Below, piece after piece: positions 1 through 11,600 of a DNA stretch of 64,000 bases. The stretch spans positions 2,418,001-2,482,000 of the forward strand of contig BDSL01000004.1 in assembly GCA_003116995.1 (NCBI GenBank), read 5' to 3'. Source of the stretch: Yamagishiella unicocca (lineage: Eukaryota > Chlorophyta > Chlorophyceae > Chlamydomonadales > Volvocaceae). Each line of letters starts with the position of its first letter. The stretch's first letter is position 1. The notes beneath the pieces were generated by a model that was given only the letters and a program-made list of their open reading frames with translations, ran no database searches and was not told the origin of the DNA. The position numbers were made by a program, and so were the translations under genes.

Positions 1-3000
1 GTGTAAAACATGTATATTAAGAAGAATAGTTGGCGCAAGCTGGAATCTTCGAGTATCGCCGGCGGGCGATGAAGCCCACCCGCGCCCTGACTGACGTAAG
101 GCCAGGTAAGGTCTCACGTTTGTCCAATGCTATCGTGCTCAACATATGCGACGAATTACTTCCAACAAAAGGAGCCTGCAAGCATCAAACATGGAAAGCA
201 CGATTAAGATAAATGGCCGTAAAAGCGACGGCGCTGTACGGCACCTGCTTAGTATGAAAAAAGCCAGATTGCCAGATAAGCAGCAAAGTAATGAATCCGT
301 CAGACGTTTCTGTTTTCCTTGTGAACTTTCGGGTGTCGGCTGGCAGCTAGCGCTGGGTTCTCGTACGGAGTCTGGGCTCGCCCGGGTTGTATACTGAAAA
401 ACTTTAGTGAATTTTTAAATTATCCTTTAGACTCATGCCACCTGTTCAAGAACTTGGAACGAAATAAGAAGACACGGTATCTGTGCAATATATTTGCGGT
501 ACCTTTGCCGGCCATTTAACAAGTCATTAGATTATACTGACGTCCTAGTTCCGGATATCTTCACGGCTATGCACCTGTAGCTCGGCTTGAAAAAAGGCAG
601 ACGCATGAATCTGGAAATGGACAGCTAGAAGGCACAGGAAGTAAAAAATAATGATTTATGATAGCTTTCTGTAAGCGAAAGAGAATTGTTCCTGACTCGT
701 ATCATGGCGTTAAGCTTAGCTATGCTTGCCAGATTCCCAACTGCCGCGTCTGCTCAAATTCCCATGTTCCCGAACGTGTTCTATCCACGTGTTTCTATTC
801 GTCTTATTTCAGCTGTGTCTATAGAGCTTCTGTACCTAGCAAAATTGGGGTGTCCGGAAGTAGATTTCTCGCAGTCGAGCAGTGGCGCTGGGTAAATGCC
901 GGCAGGGGCAGTGCCGGCCCAAAGCACCTGCAATCCCAGCCAAGATCTCCTCCGTTTACATACACAGCCTCACTTCTCCAATCGCGTTCCGCATGATATA
1001 CGGCGTGGGCACAGATGCCAGCTGTACAAAGGCGGTGTGCGGCGCCGCAAAACCCTGATCTCCAAATTCCTGCATACCAAATAGGTTGAATCACATTCGG
1101 GGGATAGCAAACGACGGCGAGTTGTCTTCGCGCTGTCTCTGAACGGCGCGACATAGACTGGAATTAATGCGACTGTTATATCGCAGCGCGCTACCATTTC
1201 TATCCTCCATATTGTAACCTCTTGTACATTAATTGCGCATATAAAATGGCTGGCCGTAGTCGAGGCGGTATTGCTTTATTTGTACCCGTACTCATGCATT
1301 ATTGCCGACGAGCGCACGCTCTGGTGCTAGTAGCTAATAACTAACAACAGTTAGATACGAAGGAGACGTTACAGTGTCCTCATGCCCGGGCGAACCCAGG
1401 ACAAGAAGAGGGGCCCACATCCGTGGCCTCACCATATGAGAGCCGCGGCTGAACCCAGTAGACGCCCCGACGGGCACAGGGAAGCCTTGGAAGGCACAGA
1501 GAGGGCTATCCCAGCACAAGCGGGGGGGGCCATACCGAGACCTCACCATACGACAAGCAAGCGTTAGCAGCCAGCAGACGCCCCAAAAGGCTTAGGAAAA
1601 AACACAACACCCCACCGCGCTCAACCGGGCGGGGCCTTGCCCAAAACGAACAACCCAGGCACCCCGAGGCCCACGCCGGGAAAACGGCGGTACCAGCCAA
1701 CCCGGACTTAGTATGAGACAGAAACCCCCGGCGGCCCAGGAAAACCCGGTAGCCCAGAAACCCTAAACCACCCACCCGCAAAAGCTGGCGTTTCCCCGAC
1801 CCACAGCCATGGAGTGCCCCGGTCATGCCTGGGCTGTGGTACCCAAGTTGGGGTGCCCCAGTCATAGAGAGCCCAGTCATCGCTGGGCTTAAGTGCCCCA
1901 ATCCTGGAGTGCCGCAGTCATGGCTGGGCTTCTTGGCTTGAGCGCCCAAGTCATAGAGTGCCCCCCTCATGAAACAATTCCTATCCCAATCATAACCAGC
2001 TACGCTCGCTTTCCATTCCCACCGTCATCCGCGCACAACAGAGAAACAGGACCGCCGCAGCCCCTTAACTAGTAGTATTCGTTACGGTGGGCTCCAGACC
2101 TTCTGCGGCATGAGGCCGGCATTTGTACGACCGCCTCAGGAGTGCGTTGCCTCGCGCCACCCTTCGCTACGAGCCTTTCGCGGCTCCAGGCACCACGTGC
2201 AATGTGGCGACGTGGCAATTGACACAGCAACTTGTCCTGTGTTCGCCCAAGCTTGAGGGCACTCAACCTCCTAATCAACACACTGAAGTACACCGGTACA
2301 ACCCTAATTATTGGGCACAAGGAGGTCTTCTGGTGCCTGGCCGTCGATGGGGTTTTCGCTAGCATGTTCGCTCGCCCTGGAGGCCTGTGAGTGCGGGGAA
2401 TCTCCTGGAGCGGGTGCCGGACCGGTATCCCCTCGCGTACATCATTTCTGGTAATGCCCTCTTGCTCGTGCGGTGGTCGGTGTGCTCGAAGGGTTCCTTG
2501 TGGTGGTGCCTGCCCCAGCGCTGGGCAATCGGGTGGCCGCGGTGGCGCTGCGAGCTACCCGGCGTGGTCGGCCGGTAGCTACCCCCGTGAATGTCCCGGC
2601 CGCTGGTCCGTGTGGAGCTGTGGCTGGTGCAAGCCCCACCTGGCTGTGAGCCGTGTTTTGGGGATGTTGTCGCCCTGACCCACCTCAATGCGATTGACCT
2701 CGGCCCGGGCTGCTTCGCGCTGGCCGGAGGTGCCTTGCCCACCTGGGGGGCACACCTGTTTCCGTGCGCCCTCGCGCGCATTGACGGTGGTTGCTGAACT
2801 TTGTGGCCCGTCCATCTGCGGGCCTTTGCTCAACTGGGTGTGCCGCGGAACAGGTGGGGTGCTGTTAGGGCCACCACCGCTTCCTCCGTGTGGTTGGTGA
2901 TCGCCTGCGGTGTGCTGGCTGAACCCTGGCTGCACCCTGGAGGGCCTTCGCGGCTCCTGGCTGGTACTAGCAACTGTTACAGACTTACAGTAGTTCCAGA

Positions 3001-4019
3001 CCATGCGGTGGAGACATCGGGCGCATCACCTGACACTGAAGCCCCCGGGCCCCGCATTTGCGGCATGGCATGGCACGGACACGTGCGGAGCAGTACCAGT
3101 GCAATATCGGATGACTCCATTGCCCCGACTTCCCGCCCCGTAATGACCATCACGTGCAGGACCAGGGCCCTGACATGCTCCCTCGCCCTCCCCCCCGGGC
3201 CTTGAGCCGACGCTGGTAGACGCTGAGCATCTCCTAACGTTCTCTAGTTACGATCCCACTCTTCACAGAGAGCGATGCAGGTGCATTCTGTATTGCAGAT
3301 GTAGCCAGTCGTGCTGAAGCTTCCTTGGCTGGCCGGCTTTTCGGGTGGGGCGTTTCTTCCGGCTTCAACCCTTCCTTCAAACCCCCGAAGATGGGCCCAA
3401 AACTCCACCGTCCCATGGCGGACGGCGCGATCCTGGAGACCAAACACAGGGACGACAGGAGGTCACCAGCCCCCGCCTTCTTCAAGGCCGCAGCCATAAA
3501 CCGGCGCCCAACCTCCATGGCAGTAACGGCTGCGAGGACCACCACAGCCCAGGCACAGGGTTGCAGAGCGGGGGGGTCTGCACCAACCAGACATGCGGAC
3601 GGGCCGCCCCTTCACAGATCCTCACCGCAAGTCGGTCAACCACAGCCTCTATCACCAGACAGAACCGAATAGAAATGGTGCATGCGAGGGGAACCCCTCG
3701 GACGCTGCCCAGAAGGCGCGCCACACCCACAGGGAGCGACCGCCATTCCCCGAATATACTGGCCACGGCCACGGTCACCAGACCCCGAAAACTCACAGCA
3801 CCGAGCGGTGCAGCGTAGACGCGGCATCCAGGATGAACCACCTGCTGCAGACGAGCCTATTCGAGCTCGGCTCGGCTGGCTGCGAAGGCCACCCGACTAC
3901 CGCACGCAACCGTGGTGCCCGTGCCCTGGCCCCGATCCACGCCCCCACCAGGGACCGCACTTCGCGTCGGCGCCCCCGATCCCCACGCCTTTAGCGCCGC
4001 CGAGACCCGACCTCGCTGC
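1..4019. other. Left-edge region without a supportable gene
   Basis: I find no exon chain with coherent phase or recognisable domain here. Open frames exist on both strands but change frame without splice signals and have no ATG in good context. One minus-strand frame at 3234-3545 has a protein-like composition (Ala/Lys/Gly mix, about 103 codons), but its flanking sequence gives no partner exon. It could be a further 3' exon of the neighbouring minus-strand gene or chance. TTACA, which reads TGTAA (the usual volvocine polyadenylation signal) on the minus strand, occurs twice near 2978-2990, downstream of the gene that ends at 4020. Confidence 0.5.
1808..1966. repeat. Imperfect ~25-40 bp tandem repeat (GTGCCCCAGTCAT-GCTGGGCTT)
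   Basis: The phrase GTGCCCC-(A/G)GTCAT followed by a GCTGGGCTT-type tail recurs about five times with variable spacing. Repeats read as Gly/Met/Thr-rich peptide on the minus strand, but this looks like low-complexity DNA, not a gene. Confidence 0.6.
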
Positions 4020-7000
4020 TCAAATGTCAGCGCCCTCAAGTCCGCTTCCCGCCTGCACGGCGTCCTCCAGCGTGCGAGGACGCGAACTCGTGCTCAGCCC
4101 GCGGGGGCCCCCCATTGCGCCAGCGACCATGCCGCCCTCCCGGGTGGCGACCGCGCCGCCGGTCCAAGCACTGTCGCGTCCTGATGCCGTGCCATCCAGC
4201 CTCTCAACCCCGGGCTGCTGCACACGTTCCCCACACTGGCCCCCACCTCCGTCCGCCCCGGCGCCGACGGCCGGTGCCCGACTAGGGTTGCTGGTGATGT
4301 TGGCTGTGTCGCCACCTCTTGCTCCGCCGCTGCTTTCCGGAGGCCGCCAGGACTGCACGGCTGCCTGGTGCAGTTGCGACTGCGACTGCGGCTGCGGCCG
4401 TAGTTGCTGCAGCGGGTGACTGGCCGGCGTCTGGTGGGTGCGCTGCTCCGGCAGTGGCGCTCCGACGCTACCGGTCTTATCATCACCGGCTTGTCTCGCC
4501 GACGGCGGCTGCTCGGCTTGTGGCTGCCCGTGCCCATGCCCATGCCTCTCCTCCCTCAACTCCTTGCCCGCCCCCGTACCCACGGCGCCTCGGAGGTTGC
4601 CTGTTTTGCTGCGGCTGCTGGCACCCCCCCGCACAGGAGTCCCGGGGGCGATGCTCTTGCCCTTGCCGCCGGTGGCCACCTGGCGTTCCAGGGAAAGCTG
4701 TCGCCGCTGGGCTGCCTCACTTGCCAGCATAGGCCCGTCGGAGATCACGTTGATGATGTGGGCGGCGATTTGCAGCCCAAAGATGGCAGGGATGAAGGAG
4801 ATGGTGCCTGCGCCGCAAACGCCCAGAGCGCGACAGGTCCGGCGGCCAGGACCCGTTGTTGAGGCAGTGTCGAGGTGATTTTCAAAGCGGCGATGCCGTA
4901 GAGGTTGTTTCAGGTTGCTGAGGCATGGGTAATTAGTGCTTCTAGGCATGGCCGGCCTGAGGGCCTTGCACCCCGAGGACCTTGCACCCTGAGGGCCTTG
5001 CAGCTCTGCTCACCGTAATACGACCGCTTGAACCGGGAGGTGGGCTCCGTCAGTGCCAGGCTGCCGCGGCGGCACGGCTCCACGGAGAAGACGACGGTGA
5101 CGCCGCTGCGGATGCCAAACTGCCGCCGCAGCCCGCGACGGACGTTCGCGGCGAAAGGGTCGCCGTACGTCTCAGAGATGTCCGCAATGCGTACGGCAAG
5201 GGGATCCATTCGGCCGCCTGTGTTGCGGGAGGTGAGGACAGCTTTAGGATTAGAGCGCCCGCACTAACGGTATTCGTTGTCTTTGGGCTGTGTTAGGTGT
5301 AAGTAGCGATGATCGCGGGACCGTCCGACAGCGGACACGATCGGGGAGGCCTGCAGGCGGCTGTCTGCACATGACCTACAGCGAGGGGCCGGCCCGAACG
5401 AACGGGGGAGATGCGGGTTTGTGCCACTCCTGCCACTCCCACGCGTCGTGGGTACAAGTAAGCTACGTGAGCCAAGCGTGAGCTGTGAGGCTGGAGGATG
5501 GGCGAACTTCTCGGTGGCACGCACCTGCCCCCATCGAGGACACCACCCTGGCTCCCCGCTCGTGAGCTGCCACTACCAGGTACAGCTTGGGAGCTATGGA
5601 GTCGATGCAGTCCACCACCCAATCCAACCTCGCAGGCGAGCCTCCGGCGCCGCCGCCGCTGCCGCTGCTGCTCCCGCCAGCAGACGCGCTGCGCACTCGG
5701 CCGCTGTTGCCGCCATTCCGCGCTGCGCTGTCCGGCAACCCTCCCAGGCCGCCGGTAGCTCCCTCATCACTGCCGGTTGCCAGTCCCTCTTCAAGCGCCG
5801 CCGCCACCTCGTCAAGCAGCTGCGTCGCCGCGCCGTCAGGCGCTAAGAACTCCTGCATTGGGCAGGCAGAAGCAAAGCGACGGAGTGCGGGTCGCGGATC
5901 AGGGGTCAAGGGTCGGGGGTCATCAGCGCTGTGGCACACTACCAGTAGTGGCAACGGGAGGCCAGGGCCGTGAAGCCGGCACGGAACGCGGCGGCCGAGT
6001 GGCCGCTTCTGACCCAGCCCTCTGGTGGGCGACTGCGAATGTGTGATGTGCGCTGATCGGGAACCGCGTCGGACGTCCAGACAGATGGGCAAGCCGCCCA
6101 GACTGGTGGGCAAGCCGCCGAGGGCGCGCAAGCGCCCCACATAAGGGAAGTAAAGCTCTAGTACGAGACTAAGGTGGTCTGGGGCAGAAAGAGGAGATAG
6201 TGTGTGGCTTCTGGTGACTTGGCTGTACGGCACACATGTGCTGTCACTGACCTGGCGCACCACCAGGTTCAGCCTGGGGTTGATGTCCAGGAGCCGCCGC
6301 GACATGACCTGCGCCTTGGGCAGCCCAACCGTCGAGTCCAGTGCCGGCAGCTGGAGGGGAGGAGGAGCGCGGGAGGACGTGGGCGAGAGGGCGAGAGGGC
6401 GAGAGGGCGAGAGGGCGAGAGGGCGAGAGGGCGAGAGGGCGAGAGGGCGAGAGGGCGAGAGGGCGAGAGGGCGAGAGGGCGAGAGGGCGAGAGGGCGAGA
6501 GGGCGAGAGGGCGAGAGGGCGAGAGGGCGAGAGGGCGAGAGGGCGAGAGGGCGAGAGGGCGAGAGGGCGAGAGGGCGAGAGGGCGAGAGGGCGAGAGGGC
6601 GAGAGGGCGAGAGGGCGAGAGGGCGAGAGGGCGAGAGGGCGAGAGGGCGAGAGGGCGAGAGGGCGAGAGGGCGAGAGGGCGAAGTTACACATGACCGCAG
6701 TTACACGACCGAACCCCTGTACCATGACTGTGACCTTGGGAGGCGGCCCTTCCAGATCCTACACAGCACTTGTACGGTCCCTGTACGTATGTACCACGCA
6801 CATGGCGGGCTACGCAGCCGCTAGGACACCTGCCTGGCGGTTCTTGTTGGTTAGATCCACCACATCGCCGTCCATGATCGCCAGGGACCCCACGCCGGCC
6901 CGGACCAGAAACTCTGCGACGTAGGAGCCAACACCGCCCAGCCCTACCACCAGAACACGCGAGTCGCGCAGCTTATCCACGCCCTCCCGCCCCAGGAGCA

Positions 7001-7715
7001 GCGTCGTCCTCTGCAGCCACTCAGGCGGCTCGTCGTCGGGCAAAGGTACGGACCGGCCGGCGCCAGCTTGGTCGATGCCGGCGCCGGCGGCGCCGCCGGC
7101 GCCGCTGTTTGCACGCGCCGAACTGCTGGTTTCGGGGCTAGGGCCCGGGGCACTGACGGAGGAGCTAGGGCCAACTGTGGGCGGGTCCCCAGGGGTTATG
7201 TATAGGGAGTCGTTGGCGCGTGGCCAGCTAACGGTGCTGCCGCTGGTGCTGGTTACGGGTTCGGGGTTGGGGGCACCCGAAGCACCCTCTGGGGGAATCA
7301 ATACAGCCGCCGGCGGACATCGCGAGTCCGCCGTCGGCTCGAAAGCCGTTGGTGGTGCAGCTACTGTTTCTTGGCCTCTGCGTTTGGATGGGTCTCCTGG
7401 AGGCGCTAGTGTTGGAGGCGCTGGTGTTGGGGGCGCCGTAGCCTCGGTTTCGGCCGTGGCTGCGATTGCTGCTGCCGCTACTGCGGCCTCCAGGGGGTCG
7501 ATGAAAGCGGACATTAGCACCGGCGGTACAGCTGAGGCACGTGCTCTGATTGCTTGGCGCCTACAGACGAAGCATGCGGGCGACTGTTGCCTGAAACCGC
7601 TGATGCCGGCATTTGGTGCGCGGGCGCGGGCGGAGCTGCCATTGGCTGTCCCAGCGGCTGCATCCTTAATTCGAGGATTAACGCAACTGCCTCTCAGTAC
7701 GTGCCCGGTGAGCAT
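4020..7715 (-). CDS. tRNA threonylcarbamoyladenosine dehydratase (TcdA/CsdL-type E1-like enzyme)
   Basis: Members of this ThiF/E1-like family use ATP to cyclise t6A37 of tRNA to ct6A. Five exons fit in phase: 7715-6834, 6350-6252, 5852-5525, 5217-5014 and 4807-4020 (766 aa). Exon 1 has an Ala/Arg-rich leader (possible organelle transit peptide), then the nucleotide loop [17 protein letters not shown] and [14 protein letters not shown]. Exon 2 continues with [16 protein letters not shown], exon 3 with [13 protein letters not shown] and SSMGAG, exon 4 with [14 protein letters not shown], and exon 5 with [14 protein letters not shown]. The start is the ATG at 7715; a later in-frame ATG lies at 7514. 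Intron 1 appears to use a GC donor and contains a large minisatellite. Oddities are a ~40-residue Gly/Ser-rich insert in exon 3 and a ~260-residue low-complexity tail in exon 5, where another intron may have been missed. It is divergent from the LRR gene. Family assignment is secure; the extreme ends are less so. Confidence 0.85.
6383..6682. repeat. 8-bp minisatellite (GAGAGGGC)n, ~37 copies
   Basis: An essentially perfect array of the octamer GAGAGGGC covers about 300 bp inside intron 1 of the TcdA-like gene. Because 8 is not a multiple of 3, all three frames on each strand stay open and create long spurious ORFs ([12 protein letters not shown] on plus, [12 protein letters not shown] on minus). 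Confidence 0.95.
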
Positions 7716-8692
7716 TGTAGCCGCTGGCTTGGACAGGATGTACGGCTGGCCGTCGCCGGCCGTCACCGGATGCAGTCCCCCGCAATCCTCCCCTTGGCTG
7801 CAGCCTTATGCAGTTCACTGTTGCGCACGTGCCGCAACTGCCGCCGTGGAAATCCAGGCCAAACTAGAGTGACGGTCGAAAGAACACCCCTTAAAAGTTT
7901 AAGGCCAACCATGCCTAAAGTCTTCTAGTAATGAATTTAATGCTTTTGAAGGATTGGCTTGCCGTTCGAGTTGGTGGGCAATCTCTGTTGCCTTTGCCGT
8001 TGGGTTGTTGGCCATACCGTTCGGTCGACAAGGTATTTGACATGAAATTACGGACTATTTTATAAAGAGGTGCTTATGTATTATCATTGATTGCCGACTT
8101 GAACCACATTAGCATCCTTCGAGGCCTCCACTGATGAGTTAGGCCCACAACTCGCGGTGATGTTTGACGAGGGCTTTTGAGAAATGTATGGAGGAGATTC
8201 GGCAAAGAAGTAAGTAATAAACGTTGGTGTATTTAGCCCTTTCCTTGCTTGGGTTGATGGCATGGGGTTCCCAAAAGAAACAATAAGAGCATTGGTAAGG
8301 GTCAATGTGGCTTGCGTATCGCGTATTAATTTAAAGCGGCGACAGCGCACGCCCAGAGCCCACGTCCGCTCACCACTCCGACGACTGATCGCCATGCCAT
8401 GCTCACCTATTTGTGGGATGGACAGCTGGAATGTATAAGGGCGTTGGATCAACCCATGAACCTTGCACATTACTAGGTTGTGAGCAGGGTACTGCACTGA
8501 AGTCCTGTCGTTCCCTCGTTCACCACGGCACCGTAGCCCGATAAATGCCTATTCCCCTGCCTCCCAACCCCGCGCCGTACCCCAGACTCCAGCCCAGCCC
8601 TCGACCCAAACGCGCACGCCCCATCCTTTGTGCCTTCCCACCATCCCCTCCGATATCGCATACCGGTGCTTCGGGCCACTTCTGTCCCACAG
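7716..8692. other. Divergent intergenic/5' region between the TcdA-like and LRR genes
   Basis: This stretch separates two genes transcribed away from each other and probably holds both promoters. A plus-strand open stretch from ATG 7931 to a GT at 8042 (33 codons, donor GACAAG|GTATTT) would join in phase 0 to an AG at 8699. It is a candidate first exon for the LRR gene but is not supported by homology. Nothing else is recognisable. Confidence 0.4.
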
Positions 8693-11600
8693 GAGCCAGC
8701 GCGGCCCTGGGCCTTTCCTCGGCCGGAGCGGGAAAAGTGGCGCCAACGCCTCGCCGTCCAAACGCTCCACGGGCGCCCAGCGCGGCGCTGGCTGCACCCG
8801 CGGCACCGCGGCCGCCAGCTCCGGTGCACCCTACTCGTACAGCTCGGCGCCGGTTGCAGTGCGCAGCCGGGGCAGCATCACGCTGCCGGCGCTGGATGAG
8901 GACCTGCTGGAGCAGCGCGCGGACGATGGTTTCGGATCTGAGGCCGAGCAAAGCCGCGACAGCGCATCTAAGGCGGCTGCGGAACGGAGCCGCATCCGTC
9001 AAATACTGAATGGCGATGGGCCGGGATGGGACCACTCTGGTTCCGCCGGTGGCGGCGAGGACACCGGGCCGCCGCCAACGGAGCAGGATTATTCTTGTGA
9101 AGTGGCCGCACCTGGCATCATCGTGTCGTGCCAGTCAACGGGGCTCTGCGATGTGGCCCTTAGAGGGGTGACCAGGCTGCCGCCGTCGCTGCACAAGTTC
9201 TTCAGGTGACTGCGCTACAGGGGAGGAGGGGCAGGATGAGTCACCCGGTGCGCGGGGGGCGGCGGGGCGGCGGATGGCCCCCCGCTGTGTGCCATGGAGT
9301 CGCTTTCGGCTGACGGGTCCCCAGGACTTGACCGGGCCGGACGTGCCACTCAGCGTGCTGCTGCACACGAAGGTGTTCATGAGCGCTGCGTACTCCCCAC
9401 CGCGTGTCCGCTCTCCTTGAGGGCCGTTGTTCCAGGGTCCCAGGAATGTTTTTTGCGGAGGCTCACCCCCTCGTCCAGCACCCAAGCCTGCGGTAGTGAT
9501 GCAGTCTCCAGCCAGCCAGTGTCGGCCGATAATAGAAGATGTGCCCCGTGACCCCGTTGCGCTGACCAGGGCGGAGGGCGGGCTGGTCTCGGAGCTGCAG
9601 CTGCAAGGCAACCGCCTTACTTCTGCGCCACCCCTGGAGCTTCTGCCGGCTCTGACGCGGCTCGACCTGTCATCCAACATGCTGTCGTCGGGTGAGGTGC
9701 CGGGCGGGAGCCGTCTGGCGGCGGAAAGGCGGGCGATTTGGTGGGCGGCTGCTGTGGGCGAACGCGGCGGGCAGCTATAAGCGGGCGGCTGGAGCGGGGG
9801 CGGGGACCGGCAGGCAGCTGGCGACAGAGGCCTCACGAACACCTCGCCGGCGCTGCTCGAATTACGGTGGTGTGCGATACTGAATGTCCCTGAGTACGTG
9901 AACCCTGAAGGCGTAGCACTTGGTTGGCGGCCAGCGCGGTCCCAGCAGCTCGAATCTCTTGCGGTTGACGGTGTGCGTGTGGGCCTTGCCTTCCTGCCCC
10001 TCCCCGCTCTCCCCAAAGGTCATATTACGACCTTCGGCTTTCGTATCCCCAACCCAGTTCTCCCGCATGCATCTCAAAACTTCTGTTTTAAACGATTTTT
10101 TTCGGACATCCACGGGTTTCCCTCGAACCCCGCTCTCCCCTAGCAGCCGCCGCTGCGTTCTTCGCAACCGCCGCCTCACTGGCTCGCCCAGCCCTGACGC
10201 CGGAGCCCCCCTGCCTGCGCCCTCCGTTGCTTCCTCGCCCCGCTCGCCCGCTGCAGTGCCCGCCAGCCTGGGCAAGCTGCGGCGGCTGCAGGCGCTCGAC
10301 CTGTCTCGCAACCTGCAGCTGCTTGGTCTGCCGGACACACTGTGCGACCTTACCGCGCTCACCAGGTGCGTGCGTTCCAGCGGGGCCTAGATCCTGGATC
10401 CTCTGATTCCCGGATCTTGGATCCTCTGCTTTGCGGATGATCCCCCGGATGCTTCGTGGATCCTGGATCGTGGCCTAACAAGCAGGGCGCGGGACGTCCT
10501 CTCCGGGCCGGCTGCCGACCTCAGCCCCCGGAGATTCGCTCCGGCCTTGAATTCCGCCCTGCGCCCGCTGCCGTACACTCCTCCCCAGCCTGGATCTCAG
10601 CCACAATGGGCTGGAGTGCCTGCCGCTGAGGATGGGCCAGCTGAACCGACTGGTGGAGATGCGGGTAAGGGAGCTGAGGACGTAAGGACCACGGGGGAGT
10701 GTGTCCGCCGTCGCTGGAGCGTGCTCTGCCACCAGCCTGGGGCACGAGACTGCCAGATGCGGTCGCGGCTGCGGCCGCAGCCGCGGTCGCGGCATCTACG
10801 TCACGCCGCTCTCGCTGTGCCTGTCTGCCTGCCTGCCTGCCCCTCCGGGCTCACCCCAAGGCAATGCACCCCACGGGTCTTCCTCGAACCCCAAGGCAAT
10901 GCAGGTGCCTGGATGACCGTCGCGAGGTCATAGATATCACCACCGATGGGCCATGCGCTTGACGTCTGCTCTGGCCTTTACACGCGCTTCCCCACTCCCC
11001 CACGCATTGTGACCGCCCCCAACAGCTTGACAGCAACGAGCTGTCGTACCTGCCGCCCGCCTGCTCCGGCCTGCCGAGCCTGACGGCGCTCCACCTGACG
11101 TACAACCGGCTGACGGCGCTGCCTTCGGAGCTGGGCGGCGCCTCCAGCTTGACCGCCATCTTTGCCGGCCACAACAAGCTGACGGCGCTGCCGTCCACGA
11201 TAGGCGAGTGTGTCATTTAGGGTTTATGTATCTGCGGTGCGCGCCATACATGTGCTCATACGTGCGTTGGTACCGTCGTACAGAGGCCCCGATGGCGGCC
11301 GCCCGTATAGGTGCTCACCCACTAAATCTCGTTCGCCTTTGTGGGTTTAAAGGTACATTCCTCCCACCATCTGCACGGATGGTTTGGGACAAACACGCTT
11401 CCATGGCCGGGCAGTCCCCCCCTGGCGCCAGCAGGATAGCATCCCCTATGCCTCTGCTGCTTCCCCGCAGGAAAGCTGCGACAGCGCCTGGCGGAGCTGC
11501 AGCTGCACAACAACGAGCTCACGGTGTTGCCCCGGGAGCTGGGGCTGCTGGCAGCCCTCACGCGCCTGACCACGGGATGCAACCCCCTGGTGCATCCGCC

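Noticed and set aside
3682..4419. 245-codon plus-strand Pro-rich ORF
   Set aside because: Antisense to the GC-rich last exon of the TcdA-like gene. It has no domain and its stop-free length is explained by composition.
5463..6725. 420-codon minus-strand ORF and ~200-codon plus-strand ORFs across the octamer array
   Set aside because: Open only because an 8-bp repeat without stops is readable in every frame. The real coding parts on the minus strand are the short exons at 5525-5852 and 6252-6350.
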